9,610 nt of DNA from Candidatus Delongbacteria bacterium (GTDB taxonomy: Bacteria > Delongbacteria > UBA4055), in assembly GCA_027858795.1 (NCBI GenBank), contig JAQICF010000237.1, positions 1 to 9,610 on the forward strand. The letters are read 5' to 3'. Below are positions 1 through 6,357 of the stretch, piece by piece. The notes below the pieces were generated by a model. It ran no database searches and was not told the origin of the DNA. It saw only the letters and a list, made by a program, of their open reading frames with translations. The position numbers and the translations under genes were made by a program. Position 1 is the stretch's first letter. Every line of letters begins with the position of its first letter.

Positions 1-48
1 TGACATGCTTAACAACAGCACTGTAAGAATCATTACAACTTTTTTCAT
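1..48 (-). CDS. Partial secreted/outer-membrane protein, third paralogue (N-terminus only)
   Basis: Only the first 16 codons lie in the window; the gene runs off the left edge. They read MKKVVMILTVLLLSMS, the charged start and hydrophobic core of a Sec signal peptide, and resemble the starts of the two complete genes upstream (MKKFLTLAVILLLAAS and MRKSVVILAVFLFSVS). The ATG follows AAGGAG with a 6-nt spacer, the same ribosome binding site as the gene starting at 1260. It has its own promoter and leader, copied almost intact from the next unit. I infer that it is a further member of the tandem barrel family, but the mature part is not visible and this could be wrong. Confidence 0.75.
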   Translation of the reverse strand, partial: MKKVVMILTVLLLSMS

Positions 49-94
49 TTTGTTCTCCTTTTATTTATTTTCACTTCTTTTTCTCCTCGCTTTC

Positions 95-111
95 ACGCAT
101 AAAATTCGCGC
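95..111 (-). promoter_or_regulatory. Leader hairpin, copy A
   Basis: In the transcript GCGCG (111-107) can pair with UGCGU (99-95) around a 7-nt AUUUUA-type loop. Compared with copy B, both arm differences are A to G opposite U, so pairing is kept through G-U wobbles. It lies between the predicted transcription start (about 125) and the ribosome binding site. The stem is only 5 bp, so a role in mRNA stability or translation is a suggestion only. Confidence 0.4.
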
Positions 112-131
112 TTTGTTAACAACCTGTGAAT

Positions 132-160
132 AAATTAAACAATTGTAAGGCATTTGTCAA
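132..160 (-). promoter_or_regulatory. Promoter of partial gene (TTGACA-N17-TAATTT)
   Basis: On the minus strand an exact -35 box TTGACA (160-155) is followed after 17 nt by TAATTT (137-132), a good sigma-70-type -10 box. Transcription would start near 125, giving a leader of about 77 nt before the ATG at 48. The same boxes and spacing occur at 1344-1372, which supports the call. The spacer is filled by an inverted repeat (139-157). Confidence 0.75.
139..157 (-). promoter_or_regulatory. Inverted repeat in promoter spacer, copy A (operator candidate)
   Basis: On the minus strand it reads ACAAATG-N5-CAATTGT. The 7-nt arms match at six of seven positions. It overlaps the last bases of the -35 box and fills most of the spacer, where a repressor dimer would block RNA polymerase. 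The copy at 1351-1369 has perfect arms and a different central five bases, as expected if the arms are what is selected. No regulator gene is visible nearby. Confidence 0.5.
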
Positions 161-211
161 GTATTTTTTGTAAGGAAGGCAGGGACGCTTTCTAACTAAA
201 ATACCCATAAT

Positions 212-240
212 AAAAAAGACCGATCAAATTGATCGGCTTT
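212..240 (-). terminator. Rho-independent terminator of the barrel gene ending at 262
   Basis: On the minus strand GCCGATC (237-231) pairs with GATCGGT (225-219) across a 5-nt loop and runs into a tract of T residues (217-212). Outer pairs include one G-U and one mismatch compared with the perfect copy at 1423-1452. It sits 21 bases past the stop codon and insulates this unit from the next. Confidence 0.8.
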
Positions 241-261
241 ACGAATCTAAAATACAATGAA

Positions 262-1260
262 TTACTTTTTAATAAGATTGAATGTGTAGATCGCTCCCAA
301 TCCGAAAGCAATACCAGGATCAGCATCATCACTTGTAAGATCCATTGACATACCAAGATTTGCATAAACATCAAGTTCAGGTATTACATAGTAACTTGCC
401 ACAGCATCAATCATAAGGTAATTATACATACCTTCATCATTTCTGCTCTCTTCTAATTCTTCTATCTCAAAGTCTAAACCAGCTTGAAGGTTAAATTTCT
501 CATTGAAATCCTTAACGAAATCAACACCAATGTTTACTTTAGTGTCTTTAGCTAATGGTTCTGTATCAGAACCTTCATTTAATTGGTAAGTGTACTTTAA
601 GTAGGGCTTTACCATCATAGCATCTGCGTAGTAAGCATAGCATCCTTCAACACCAAAATACATTGGTAATTCTTCTGTATCGTCACCATCAACTGATTCC
701 ATAACACCCATATTGAATACACCGTAGAATGCCATTCCTTTTTCGAATAGGTTCCATGGAGTCAAACCATGCATGTCAATTTCCCTGTTGTCAAAACCAA
801 AGTTAGCAAACATATCTAAGTTCATGTAAGGTTTAGCATCTGCATCTTCGTCTTGATCAGTCATACTTGCGTAACCAAATGGAAGTCCTACTTTAACAAA
901 CAGATTGTTAGGCAAATAGAATTTACCCATTGGTTCTAGTTGAATTCCTAAAGCACTTGCATAGCAGTCTTTAGTAGCTTCCGTTTCGCCATCCACAGTA
1001 TACTGGGACATTATATACATAAGACCACCATGTAAATACAACTTAAACATATCACTTGGTTTTGCTTCGAATTTGTACATTACAGCAGGTACTGTAAAAT
1101 TCATTACTTGGATATCAGCATCATATGCCCACATGTCATAAAATGCTGAATATGAACCCATACTAAAATCTGCACCTGCTTCTACTTTGTGTTTAGTTAT
1201 GTCCATTGAGTACGATGCTGCTAGCAATAATATTACTGCCAGTGTTAAGAATTTCTTCAT
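262..1260 (-). CDS. Predicted outer-membrane beta-barrel protein, tandem paralogue
   Basis: 332 residues with a Sec signal peptide (about 1-18, cleavage probably after AASYS). The mature part has no hydrophobic helices and many short stretches of alternating hydrophobic and polar residues, rich in Tyr, Phe, Gly and Asp, as in outer-membrane barrels. It ends with hairpin-like strands (about 306-328). I do not recognise the family. It is clearly paralogous to the gene at 1482-2483: shared blocks are D-N-R-x-I-D-x-H-x-L-T-P-W-x-x-F-E-x-G (from residue 157), Y-F-G-x-x-G-C-Y (Cys207), E-E-L-E and M-D-L-T-S near the C-terminus. The ATG is preceded by AAGGAG with a 6-nt spacer, identical to the next unit, so the start is secure. 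Own promoter (1344-1372) and terminator (212-240) make it monocistronic. A pore or surface-structure role is inference; no substrate can be named. Confidence 0.85.
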   Translation of the reverse strand: MKKFLTLAVILLLAASYSMDITKHKVEAGADFSMGSYSAFYDMWAYDADIQVMNFTVPAVMYKFEAKPSDMFKLYLHGGLMYIMSQYTVDGETEATKDCYASALGIQLEPMGKFYLPNNLFVKVGLPFGYASMTDQDEDADAKPYMNLDMFANFGFDNREIDMHGLTPWNLFEKGMAFYGVFNMGVMESVDGDDTEELPMYFGVEGCYAYYADAMMVKPYLKYTYQLNEGSDTEPLAKDTKVNIGVDFVKDFNEKFNLQAGLDFEIEELEESRNDEGMYNYLMIDAVASYYVIPELDVYANLGMSMDLTSDDADPGIAFGLGAIYTFNLIKK

Positions 1261-1306
1261 TTTGTTCTCCTTTTATAATTTTTAGTTCTTTTCTCCTCTC
1301 GCTCTC

Positions 1307-1323
1307 ACGCATAAAATTTGCGT
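1307..1323 (-). promoter_or_regulatory. Leader hairpin, copy B
   Basis: In the transcript ACGCA (1323-1319) pairs perfectly with UGCGU (1311-1307) around a 7-nt loop identical to copy A. It lies in the leader of the barrel gene starting at 1260, upstream of its purine-rich stretch and ribosome binding site. Short, but the pairing is kept in the duplicate despite two changes. Confidence 0.4.
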
Positions 1324-1343
1324 TTTGCTAATAACCTGTAAAT

Positions 1344-1372
1344 AAACTAAACAAATGCAAACCATTTGTCAA
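1344..1372 (-). promoter_or_regulatory. Promoter of barrel gene 262-1260 (TTGACA-N17-TAGTTT)
   Basis: An exact TTGACA (1372-1367) and TAGTTT (1349-1344) are separated by 17 nt on the minus strand. Predicted start is near 1337, giving a leader of about 77 nt. The preceding gene's terminator ends upstream at 1423, so this gene depends on this promoter. Confidence 0.75.
1351..1369 (-). promoter_or_regulatory. Inverted repeat in promoter spacer, copy B (operator candidate)
   Basis: On the minus strand it reads ACAAATG-N5-CATTTGT, with perfect 7-bp arms. It starts inside the -35 box and nearly reaches the -10 box. The arms are conserved in copy A but the central bases are not. A dimeric transcription factor is the simplest explanation; the factor is not encoded here. 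Confidence 0.55.
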
Positions 1373-1422
1373 GAATTTTTTGTAGAGAGCACAGGAATGC
1401 GTTCCAACTAAAATACCCATAT

Positions 1423-1452
1423 AAAAAAAGACCGATCAAATTGATCGGTCTT
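1423..1452 (-). terminator. Rho-independent terminator of the barrel gene ending at 1482
   Basis: On the minus strand AAGACCGATC (1452-1443) and GATCGGTCTT (1437-1428) form a perfect 10-bp stem with a 5-nt loop, followed by a T tract (1427-1423). It lies 29 bases after the stop codon and ahead of the next promoter. Confidence 0.88.
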
Positions 1453-1481
1453 ACATTATATATGTTTTAAGCAAATGAAAC

Positions 1482-2483
1482 TTATTTGAACATCAATGAT
1501 CCACCAAGTTCAAACTTATAACTAGGCTCTGCATCAGTACTTGTTAAATCCATATTTAATTCAAATCCACCATATATATCAAATATAGGTAATGGATAAT
1601 AATGTCCATTTGCACCAAATACTAGATAATTATAACCACCGTTTCCTGCAAGATCAGTTTTTTCAAGCTCTTCAACCTTAAATCCAAAATTTGCGCTTGC
1701 ATGAACTTCTTTTATTACATCATAGGCAAAAAGAAGATTTAGATCAATAGTGGTATCTTTTCCACCATCACTCCAAGTATCATTCATCTGATAACTATAA
1801 TCAAGTCCCATCTTTACCATCATATTTTCTTTCTTAACCAAATGAGAATAACATCCTGATATTCCAAAATATCTTGGTTCAGTAGATAGGTATGCATTAT
1901 TTTCATTAGGTCCAGATACAGTTTTGATCAAACGTTCATCATAAGTTAAATATGCAGCCCATCCTTGCTCAAAAGAATCCCAAGGAGTAAGAAGATGCTG
2001 ATCAATTTTTCTGTTATCGTATCCTAAGTTCATCATTATATCAACAGTCCGGACATGTTCAGCAGGTTTACCTACTTCCTGAGGACTTCTAGATCCACTA
2101 TAAATTGGCAAAGCACCTTTTGCAAAGAAACCATCCATTTTTAAAATTTGTTTTGGCAGGTAAAACTTCAACATTGGTTTTACACCAAAATAAAACTCTG
2201 TTGCATACCTATCCAGTGAATCTGGGACTTGACCATCTTCTGTTGCTTTGTCTAATTTATATCCAATACTTGGATGAATATAAATCTTAAACAATTTTCC
2301 AAGCATCATCTCCAATTTGTAATCAACCGAAGGGATGTTAACGAAAGTCATCTCATTAGATGGATCACCTGCATCAAAGTCGTAAAAATATCTGAAACCA
2401 CCGACCAACTCATTCTTTGTAATCCCTGCAAACATTGAAACTGAGAACAGAAACACTGCTAATATTACTACAGATTTCCTCAT
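1482..2483 (-). CDS. Predicted outer-membrane beta-barrel protein, tandem paralogue
   Basis: 333 residues. The first 19 form a Sec signal peptide ending M-F-A before Gly20. The rest lacks membrane helices and shows alternating, aromatic-rich strands and glycine-rich turns up to the last residues (about 301-332), as in outer-membrane barrels. It shares with the neighbour at 262-1260 the D-N-R-x-I-D-x-H block (from residue 156), T-P-W (167-169), Y-F-G-x-x-G-C-Y (Cys211), E-E-L-E and M-D-L-T-S, in the same order and nearly the same positions. Overall similarity is moderate, so the duplication is old. The family is unknown to me. The start has GGGAG 7 nt upstream. The promoter region (2547-2575) differs from the duplicated modules, so this may be the ancestral end of the array or one whose control has diverged. 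Confidence 0.85.
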   Translation of the reverse strand: MRKSVVILAVFLFSVSMFAGITKNELVGGFRYFYDFDAGDPSNEMTFVNIPSVDYKLEMMLGKLFKIYIHPSIGYKLDKATEDGQVPDSLDRYATEFYFGVKPMLKFYLPKQILKMDGFFAKGALPIYSGSRSPQEVGKPAEHVRTVDIMMNLGYDNRKIDQHLLTPWDSFEQGWAAYLTYDERLIKTVSGPNENNAYLSTEPRYFGISGCYSHLVKKENMMVKMGLDYSYQMNDTWSDGGKDTTIDLNLLFAYDVIKEVHASANFGFKVEELEKTDLAGNGGYNYLVFGANGHYYPLPIFDIYGGFELNMDLTSTDAEPSYKFELGGSLMFK

Positions 2484-2546
2484 TTTCGTTCTCCCTTTTT
2501 TTATTTTAATTTATATTATTCTTCTGGTACGATTTTATAGCCTTTT

Positions 2547-2575
2547 AATTTAACTATGAGTTAAGCTTAAGTCAA
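2547..2575 (-). promoter_or_regulatory. Promoter of barrel gene 1482-2483 (TTGACT-N17-TAAATT)
   Basis: On the minus strand TTGACT (2575-2570) and TAAATT (2552-2547) are 17 nt apart, the same geometry as the two promoters downstream in the array. The predicted start is near 2540, for a leader of about 57 nt. It lies between the dehydrogenase stop codon (2632) and the barrel gene. I saw no convincing terminator after the dehydrogenase, so read-through is possible. Confidence 0.65.
2557..2574 (-). promoter_or_regulatory. Palindrome between -35 and -10 (operator candidate)
   Basis: The 18 bp TGAGTTAAGCTTAAGTCA (plus strand) is self-complementary except for one symmetric pair. It overlaps the -35 box and fills the spacer. 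It occupies the same position as the inverted repeats of the other two promoters but has a different sequence, so it may bind a different factor. Confidence 0.45.
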
Positions 2576-2631
2576 GTTAAAAATTTGATAACAATTCGAT
2601 TTATGTATAAAAATCATAGTTTATTTATGTT

Positions 2632-3399
2632 TTATTGAGGTAATTTTACTTTTCCTGAAAAATAAGCCAATATCTTTCTCGGTAATACTTTTGAAACAAC
2701 TCTCAAAAAGTTCATTTCATATCCATAAATTGATACTGATTTTCTTTTCATAGAATCTTTTATAGCTTTTCTGACGATTTTTATAGGATCTTGAATATTA
2801 AACCCGTTGACTTTCTTCTCTGTTAAAGATTTAAAAAATTCTGTTGATGCTGGGCCTGGACATACTGCTGTAACACTAATATTTCTTGATTTCAATTCTT
2901 CATTCAAAGAATACGAAAAACTCAATAAAAATGCTTTAGTCGCGGCATAAACAGAAAAGTAAGGCAACGGAGCATATGCGGCAGAAGATGCAACATTGAT
3001 AACATAACTTTCAGTATTCATAAATGATAATGAAAGTTTTGTCAACATCACTGGTGCTTTTACATTTACATCAATCATACTTTCATTGTAATCTTCGTTC
3101 GAATCTTCAAATTTTTCGGTTCTACCAAATCCTGCATTATTGATCAATACTTTCACTTCAGGTTGACTTGTATCAAGAAGAGTTTTTATCAAATTAATTC
3201 CTTCTGGAGTAGATAGATCAGCCTTAATTACTACACCCTTAGCATTAAGCAACAATTTAGCTGTTGAATTCAGCTTCTCCTGTCGTCTTGCTATCAACCA
3301 TATCTCGTCAAGATCAAATTTTTGATCTATCTGCTTGGCAAATTCTACACCAAAACCAGAAGATGCTCCTGTTATTATTGCAATTTTCTTTTTTGTCAT
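2632..3399 (-). CDS. Short-chain dehydrogenase/reductase (SDR), classical type
   Basis: 255 residues, usual length for a classical SDR. The nucleotide-binding motif is TGASSGFG (10-17), followed by the NNAG motif (87-90), catalytic Asn112, Ser138, Tyr151 and Lys155 (Y-A-A-T-K), and the PG turn after the active site (171-172). Arg38-Arg39 at the end of the second strand suggest NADP(H). The pattern fits the broad COG0300 (YqjQ/DltE-like) group, cytosolic oxidoreductases acting on unknown carbonyl or hydroxyl substrates; substrate cannot be read from the sequence. The C-terminal tail (about 225-250) is basic and hydrophobic and may touch the membrane. The ATG lies 3 nt past the RNase gene's stop and has no clear ribosome binding site, so translation is probably coupled. 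It is the last gene of the run. Confidence 0.92.
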   Translation of the reverse strand: MTKKKIAIITGASSGFGVEFAKQIDQKFDLDEIWLIARRQEKLNSTAKLLLNAKGVVIKADLSTPEGINLIKTLLDTSQPEVKVLINNAGFGRTEKFEDSNEDYNESMIDVNVKAPVMLTKLSLSFMNTESYVINVASSAAYAPLPYFSVYAATKAFLLSFSYSLNEELKSRNISVTAVCPGPASTEFFKSLTEKKVNGFNIQDPIKIVRKAIKDSMKRKSVSIYGYEMNFLRVVSKVLPRKILAYFSGKVKLPQ

Positions 3400-3402
3400 T
3401 TA

Positions 3403-4956
3403 TTAATTTGCATACTCTCTTGTAATTTCTTGATCTGTGCCCGGCTGGTAACATTTAAAATCGTACAAATTCAAAGAATTATTGATAATAAAATTTATCT
3501 TCATCCAATTTTTGATCATCATTTCCTGAATAATGCTGTTGTCTTTATCTTCAAGAAAACTCTTCAGCTCTTTGTTAACTGCAATATCAACTTCTGTATT
3601 GTTTGTTACAAATTTATAGTTCTTCAACCATCTGTCAAGTTGAATAGAAATACTCTCTTTTGATTGAACAATACCTTTTCCTGAGCATGTCGGGCAATCT
3701 TCGAATATGGTCTGTGTTATTGATGGCTTTAATCTCTGCCTTGTCATTTCTACCAATCCGAACCTGCTAATTGGTTCAATACTTGATTTTGCTTTATCTA
3801 ATTTCAGTAAATTCTTTAGTTCGTTAAAAACTTTGGATTTGTTTTCGTTTTCATGCATGTCAATAAAATCTATCACTACAAGTCCACCCATATCTCTCAG
3901 TCTTAATTGCCTTGCGATTTCTCTGGCAGCAGACATGTTAATGTTAAAATTGTTCTCCTCATGAGACTTTTTCTTTATATACCGTTTACTATTAACGTCA
4001 ATCGCTACCAATGCTTCTGTGTGATCTATCACTATAGATCCACCGTTCTTCATAAACACTTCTCTGCCCAAACTCTTATAGTAATCCTTGCTGATATTAT
4101 GGTATTTATCAAAAATAGGATCTCCATCGTCATGTAGAAAAAGGTTGTCTTCTAATTCAGGTGCATTGTTTTTTATATATTCCCTAATACCATTGTAAAG
4201 GTCCTCAGAATCAACTATCATCCTAGATACATCTTCGTTAAAAAGATCTCTTACTATACTTGCCGCCAAATTATCATCTTTGTAGAGTAAAGTTGGTTGC
4301 TCAGCTTTTTTATATTCCTTTACAACTTTTTTCCAAATATTATATGTATTGATTATGTCATTTGTGAAAGCTTGGGAATCTTTATTTTCGGCAGCAGTTC
4401 TAACTATTACTCCAAAATTATCAGGGATAAGATTCTTAACGATCTTATTTAATTTTCTTCTGACAGAAGGGTTGCTGATCTTTTTAGATATCTTGACTCC
4501 CCTATCATTAGGAATTAAAACCACATATCTTCCGGGAATTGTAACATTTGAAGTGATTCTTGGTCCTTTACTTCCAATCGATTCTTTTATAACCTGCACA
4601 AGAACTTTATCTTTTTTCTTTAATTTTTTCTTTGACACGTCCTGATTTTCAATCAATGTGATATCTTCATCTATGGATTGAAATGAATATTTCCCACTAA
4701 GGGCCTCTGAAGGAAGCAAGTCATTTTTAAAATCTCCAAGATGTGAAAATCCATTTTGAACATCACCAAGAACAACAAATATTGAATTCATCCCATCTAA
4801 AACATTATCAACATATCCTGCATAAATATTTCCAATAGTTCTTTCATTTTCTGGTCTTTCAATGAACATTTCAACAAGTTTACTATCCTCTACAATAGCA
4901 ACTCTAGTTTCTTTAGTAGAAACATTTATTAAAATTTCTTTATCTATATAACTCAT
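3403..4956 (-). CDS. rng: Ribonuclease G/E family endoribonuclease
   Basis: 517 residues, near the length of E. coli RNase G (489), with no C-terminal degradosome scaffold of RNase E. The N-terminal S1 region has GNIYAGYV (43-50 approximately) and is lengthened by a Lys-rich insert (about 85-118). The DNase I-like catalytic core has A-I-D-V-N-S (Asp320) and V-I-D-F-I-D-M (Asp363). Their 43-residue spacing equals that of the Mg-binding Asp303 and Asp346 of E. coli RNase E. The Zn-link CPTCSGKG starts at Cys421, also at the E. coli spacing. SRFGLVEMTRQR (408-419) is the family signature. It should cleave single-stranded RNA in rRNA maturation and mRNA decay. The start aligns with the family; its AGAGGA site is only 3 nt from the ATG, an unusually short spacing. 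It follows the MCE gene by 32 nt. Confidence 0.95.
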   Translation of the reverse strand: MSYIDKEILINVSTKETRVAIVEDSKLVEMFIERPENERTIGNIYAGYVDNVLDGMNSIFVVLGDVQNGFSHLGDFKNDLLPSEALSGKYSFQSIDEDITLIENQDVSKKKLKKKDKVLVQVIKESIGSKGPRITSNVTIPGRYVVLIPNDRGVKISKKISNPSVRRKLNKIVKNLIPDNFGVIVRTAAENKDSQAFTNDIINTYNIWKKVVKEYKKAEQPTLLYKDDNLAASIVRDLFNEDVSRMIVDSEDLYNGIREYIKNNAPELEDNLFLHDDGDPIFDKYHNISKDYYKSLGREVFMKNGGSIVIDHTEALVAIDVNSKRYIKKKSHEENNFNINMSAAREIARQLRLRDMGGLVVIDFIDMHENENKSKVFNELKNLLKLDKAKSSIEPISRFGLVEMTRQRLKPSITQTIFEDCPTCSGKGIVQSKESISIQLDRWLKNYKFVTNNTEVDIAVNKELKSFLEDKDNSIIQEMMIKNWMKINFIINNSLNLYDFKCYQPGTDQEITREYAN

Positions 4957-4988
4957 CTTTCCTCTAACTTAAATTTTTCTTTATAAAT

Positions 4989-5879
4989 TTACCAAATATC
5001 TATATTAGTTTTTAATCCTTCTCTATCTATCTTTTTAACCAGTGAATCAATATTTGTAACTGCTCTATCTAATTTCATATAAAATTCATCTGAGCTAACT
5101 AATTTGCCGATTGATCCTTTTGGATCCGTTAATTCTTCAACTCGTTTATTAAGTGAAGTAATTAACAGGTCTGTTTTAAAGATTAAAGAATCTATTTGTG
5201 GATAGACCTTTCTTATCTCTGATTTTCCTTGATCTATTGAAACTTGCATAGTGTCAACTAGATTCTCAGCTTTATTTAAGGTTATGTTAAACTTTCTGCT
5301 TACAGAATTCATTGTAGTTTTTATTGACTTCATGGTACTTAAAGTTTCATTTGCAATTTCGTCGAATTTTTGATCCAAATCAGTTTCAGGAATAAATTTA
5401 GTTACTTTAACGATCAAAGCATCAGTGTTCTCGATTAAAGTTTTTGCGTGTGTCATAATATCAGCAATTTCTGAGATTGCTTCATTCATTCCTTTACTGC
5501 TTTTTCCATTTATGGGTTTGTCTGCTAGGAGGATCTCTGAATGACCTACGTGTATCACCAACATCTTTCCACCCATGATCTCTTTATTTTCAACAGTAGC
5601 TGTTGCATCAGTGTAAATATTTATCTTACTGTCAATATCTGCTTTGACAATAACATTTTTATTCGATAGATCAACCGATTTTACTGTTCCGCAAGGAACT
5701 CCTTTAACAAATACTTTCGAACCTATATCAAGACCATTTACAGTTTTAAACAATACTGTTATTACTTTCTTTTCAGTGTTTAAAGAAATATTTTTTCCGT
5801 AAATAATTGATATTATTAAAACTGTTATTGCCAATATTGAAACAAATCCAACTACTGCTTCTTTAGTTCTATTTTTCAT
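4989..5879 (-). CDS. MCE/MlaD-family lipid-transport protein
   Basis: 296 residues. A short cytoplasmic N-terminus and one membrane anchor (about 8-28) lead to a single periplasmic MCE domain (about 39-116) with the family motif G-L-D-I-G-S-K-V-F-V-K-G-V-x-x-G-x-V (49-66) and M-G-G-K (102-105). A long, mostly helical, coiled-coil-prone region follows (about 130-250), then G-S-I-G-K-L (255-260) and a terminal L-K-T-N-I-D-I-W, both common ends in MCE proteins. Family members form hexameric rings that move phospholipids between inner and outer membranes with an MlaE-type permease and MlaF-type ATPase. Neither partner is in this window, so they must be encoded elsewhere. The start codon lies inside the preceding PTS gene (11-nt overlap, weak GGGAAAAG site), indicating coupled translation. 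Confidence 0.92.
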   Translation of the reverse strand: MKNRTKEAVVGFVSILAITVLIISIIYGKNISLNTEKKVITVLFKTVNGLDIGSKVFVKGVPCGTVKSVDLSNKNVIVKADIDSKINIYTDATATVENKEIMGGKMLVIHVGHSEILLADKPINGKSSKGMNEAISEIADIMTHAKTLIENTDALIVKVTKFIPETDLDQKFDEIANETLSTMKSIKTTMNSVSRKFNITLNKAENLVDTMQVSIDQGKSEIRKVYPQIDSLIFKTDLLITSLNKRVEELTDPKGSIGKLVSSDEFYMKLDRAVTNIDSLVKKIDREGLKTNIDIW

Positions 5880-6357
5880 ACTTTTCCCATTGGTCTGTAA
5901 TATATTTCATATCAAACTTCCTTTCACCTGGAAGATCTTGAATTGAAATCTTAATTCCCTTTTTACTTAGTTCTAAAAGATCATTATACTCTTTTTGGTT
6001 CATGTAAACATAATGATTAATCTCTTTTTTGTCTTCTTTTGAATGCATTCCACCTATATTCAGCTGATATATTTCTAATCCATATTTTATTAGGTTTAGT
6101 ATTGAGTTTGGGGATTTTACTACAATTATGAACTTCTTATTGGAATTTTCTTTTATAAAGCTAACGGTATCTGAAAAAGTCTTTACTTTCCCTTCAAATT
6201 CAAATGGAACACCCAAAAGATACAATTCACTTTCTGATTCGTCCGAAGCTACTACATCGTCTGAAAGTATAATGTAATCAGGATTTATTCTACTTCCCCA
6301 TCCGACAACTACTTGACCATGTATTAATCTATCATCAATTCTAATCAACCCATTCAT
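5869..6357 (-). CDS. PTS EIIB component, mannose/fructose/sorbose family
   Basis: 162 residues, the normal size of a stand-alone EIIB of this family. The N-terminus has the active-site motif R-I-D-D-R-L-I-H-G-Q-V (6-16) in which His13 is the expected phosphorylated residue, and the typical L-N-I-G-G-M-H block (99-105). The cytosolic EIIB normally takes phosphate from EIIA and passes it to the sugar held by membrane subunits IIC and IID. None of EIIA, IIC, IID, HPr or EI is encoded in the window. The intact motif suggests it is still phosphorylated, either serving a transporter encoded elsewhere or acting as a regulatory relay. The stop overlaps the MCE start by 11 nt. The ATG lies in a tandem duplication of the end of the preceding gene, which also supplies its AGAGAAG ribosome binding site. 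Confidence 0.92.
   Translation of the reverse strand: MNGLIRIDDRLIHGQVVVGWGSRINPDYIILSDDVVASDESESELYLLGVPFEFEGKVKTFSDTVSFIKENSNKKFIIVVKSPNSILNLIKYGLEIYQLNIGGMHSKEDKKEINHYVYMNQKEYNDLLELSKKGIKISIQDLPGERKFDMKYITDQWEKYEK

Larger units (their letters stand above)
49..240 (-). repeat. Intergenic module, copy A (terminator + promoter + leader)
   Basis: This 192-bp stretch matches 1261-1452 from end to end with small indels, roughly three quarters or more identical by eye. In transcription order it carries the terminator of the gene ending at 262, a 15-bp element identical in both copies (194-208), a promoter with an inverted repeat in its spacer, a leader hairpin, and the ribosome binding site of the partial gene. 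The copies show that whole transcription units were duplicated, not just the coding regions. Confidence 0.85.
1261..1452 (-). repeat. Intergenic module, copy B (terminator + promoter + leader)
   Basis: Diverged duplicate of 49-240, also 192 bp, offset by 1212 bp. It holds the same ordered parts: perfect terminator hairpin, the 15-bp element (1406-1420, identical to 194-208 and in both copies 33 bp from the -35 box), promoter, spacer inverted repeat, leader hairpin and ribosome binding site. Conservation is concentrated on these signals, while bases between the 15-bp element and the promoter have drifted. Confidence 0.85.

Noticed and set aside
71..100. Possible upstream open frame (ATG within the leader hairpin, 9 codons) in copy A
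   Set aside because: In copy B the same ATG opens a frame without the early stop, and neither ATG has a ribosome binding site, so it is not conserved as a coding element.
2581..2631. Possible terminator after the dehydrogenase gene
   Set aside because: Only weak AT pairing with bulges and no clear GC stem before a T run, so I cannot support a terminator.
3322..3663. Plus-strand open frame of 113 codons
   Set aside because: It lies antisense to well-supported SDR and RNase G genes, is Cys/Ile/Leu-rich as expected for a shadow frame, and has no domain or ribosome binding site.
3403..4956. Annotation as full RNase E
   Set aside because: There is no long C-terminal scaffold after the Zn-link and small domain; length and layout fit RNase G-type.
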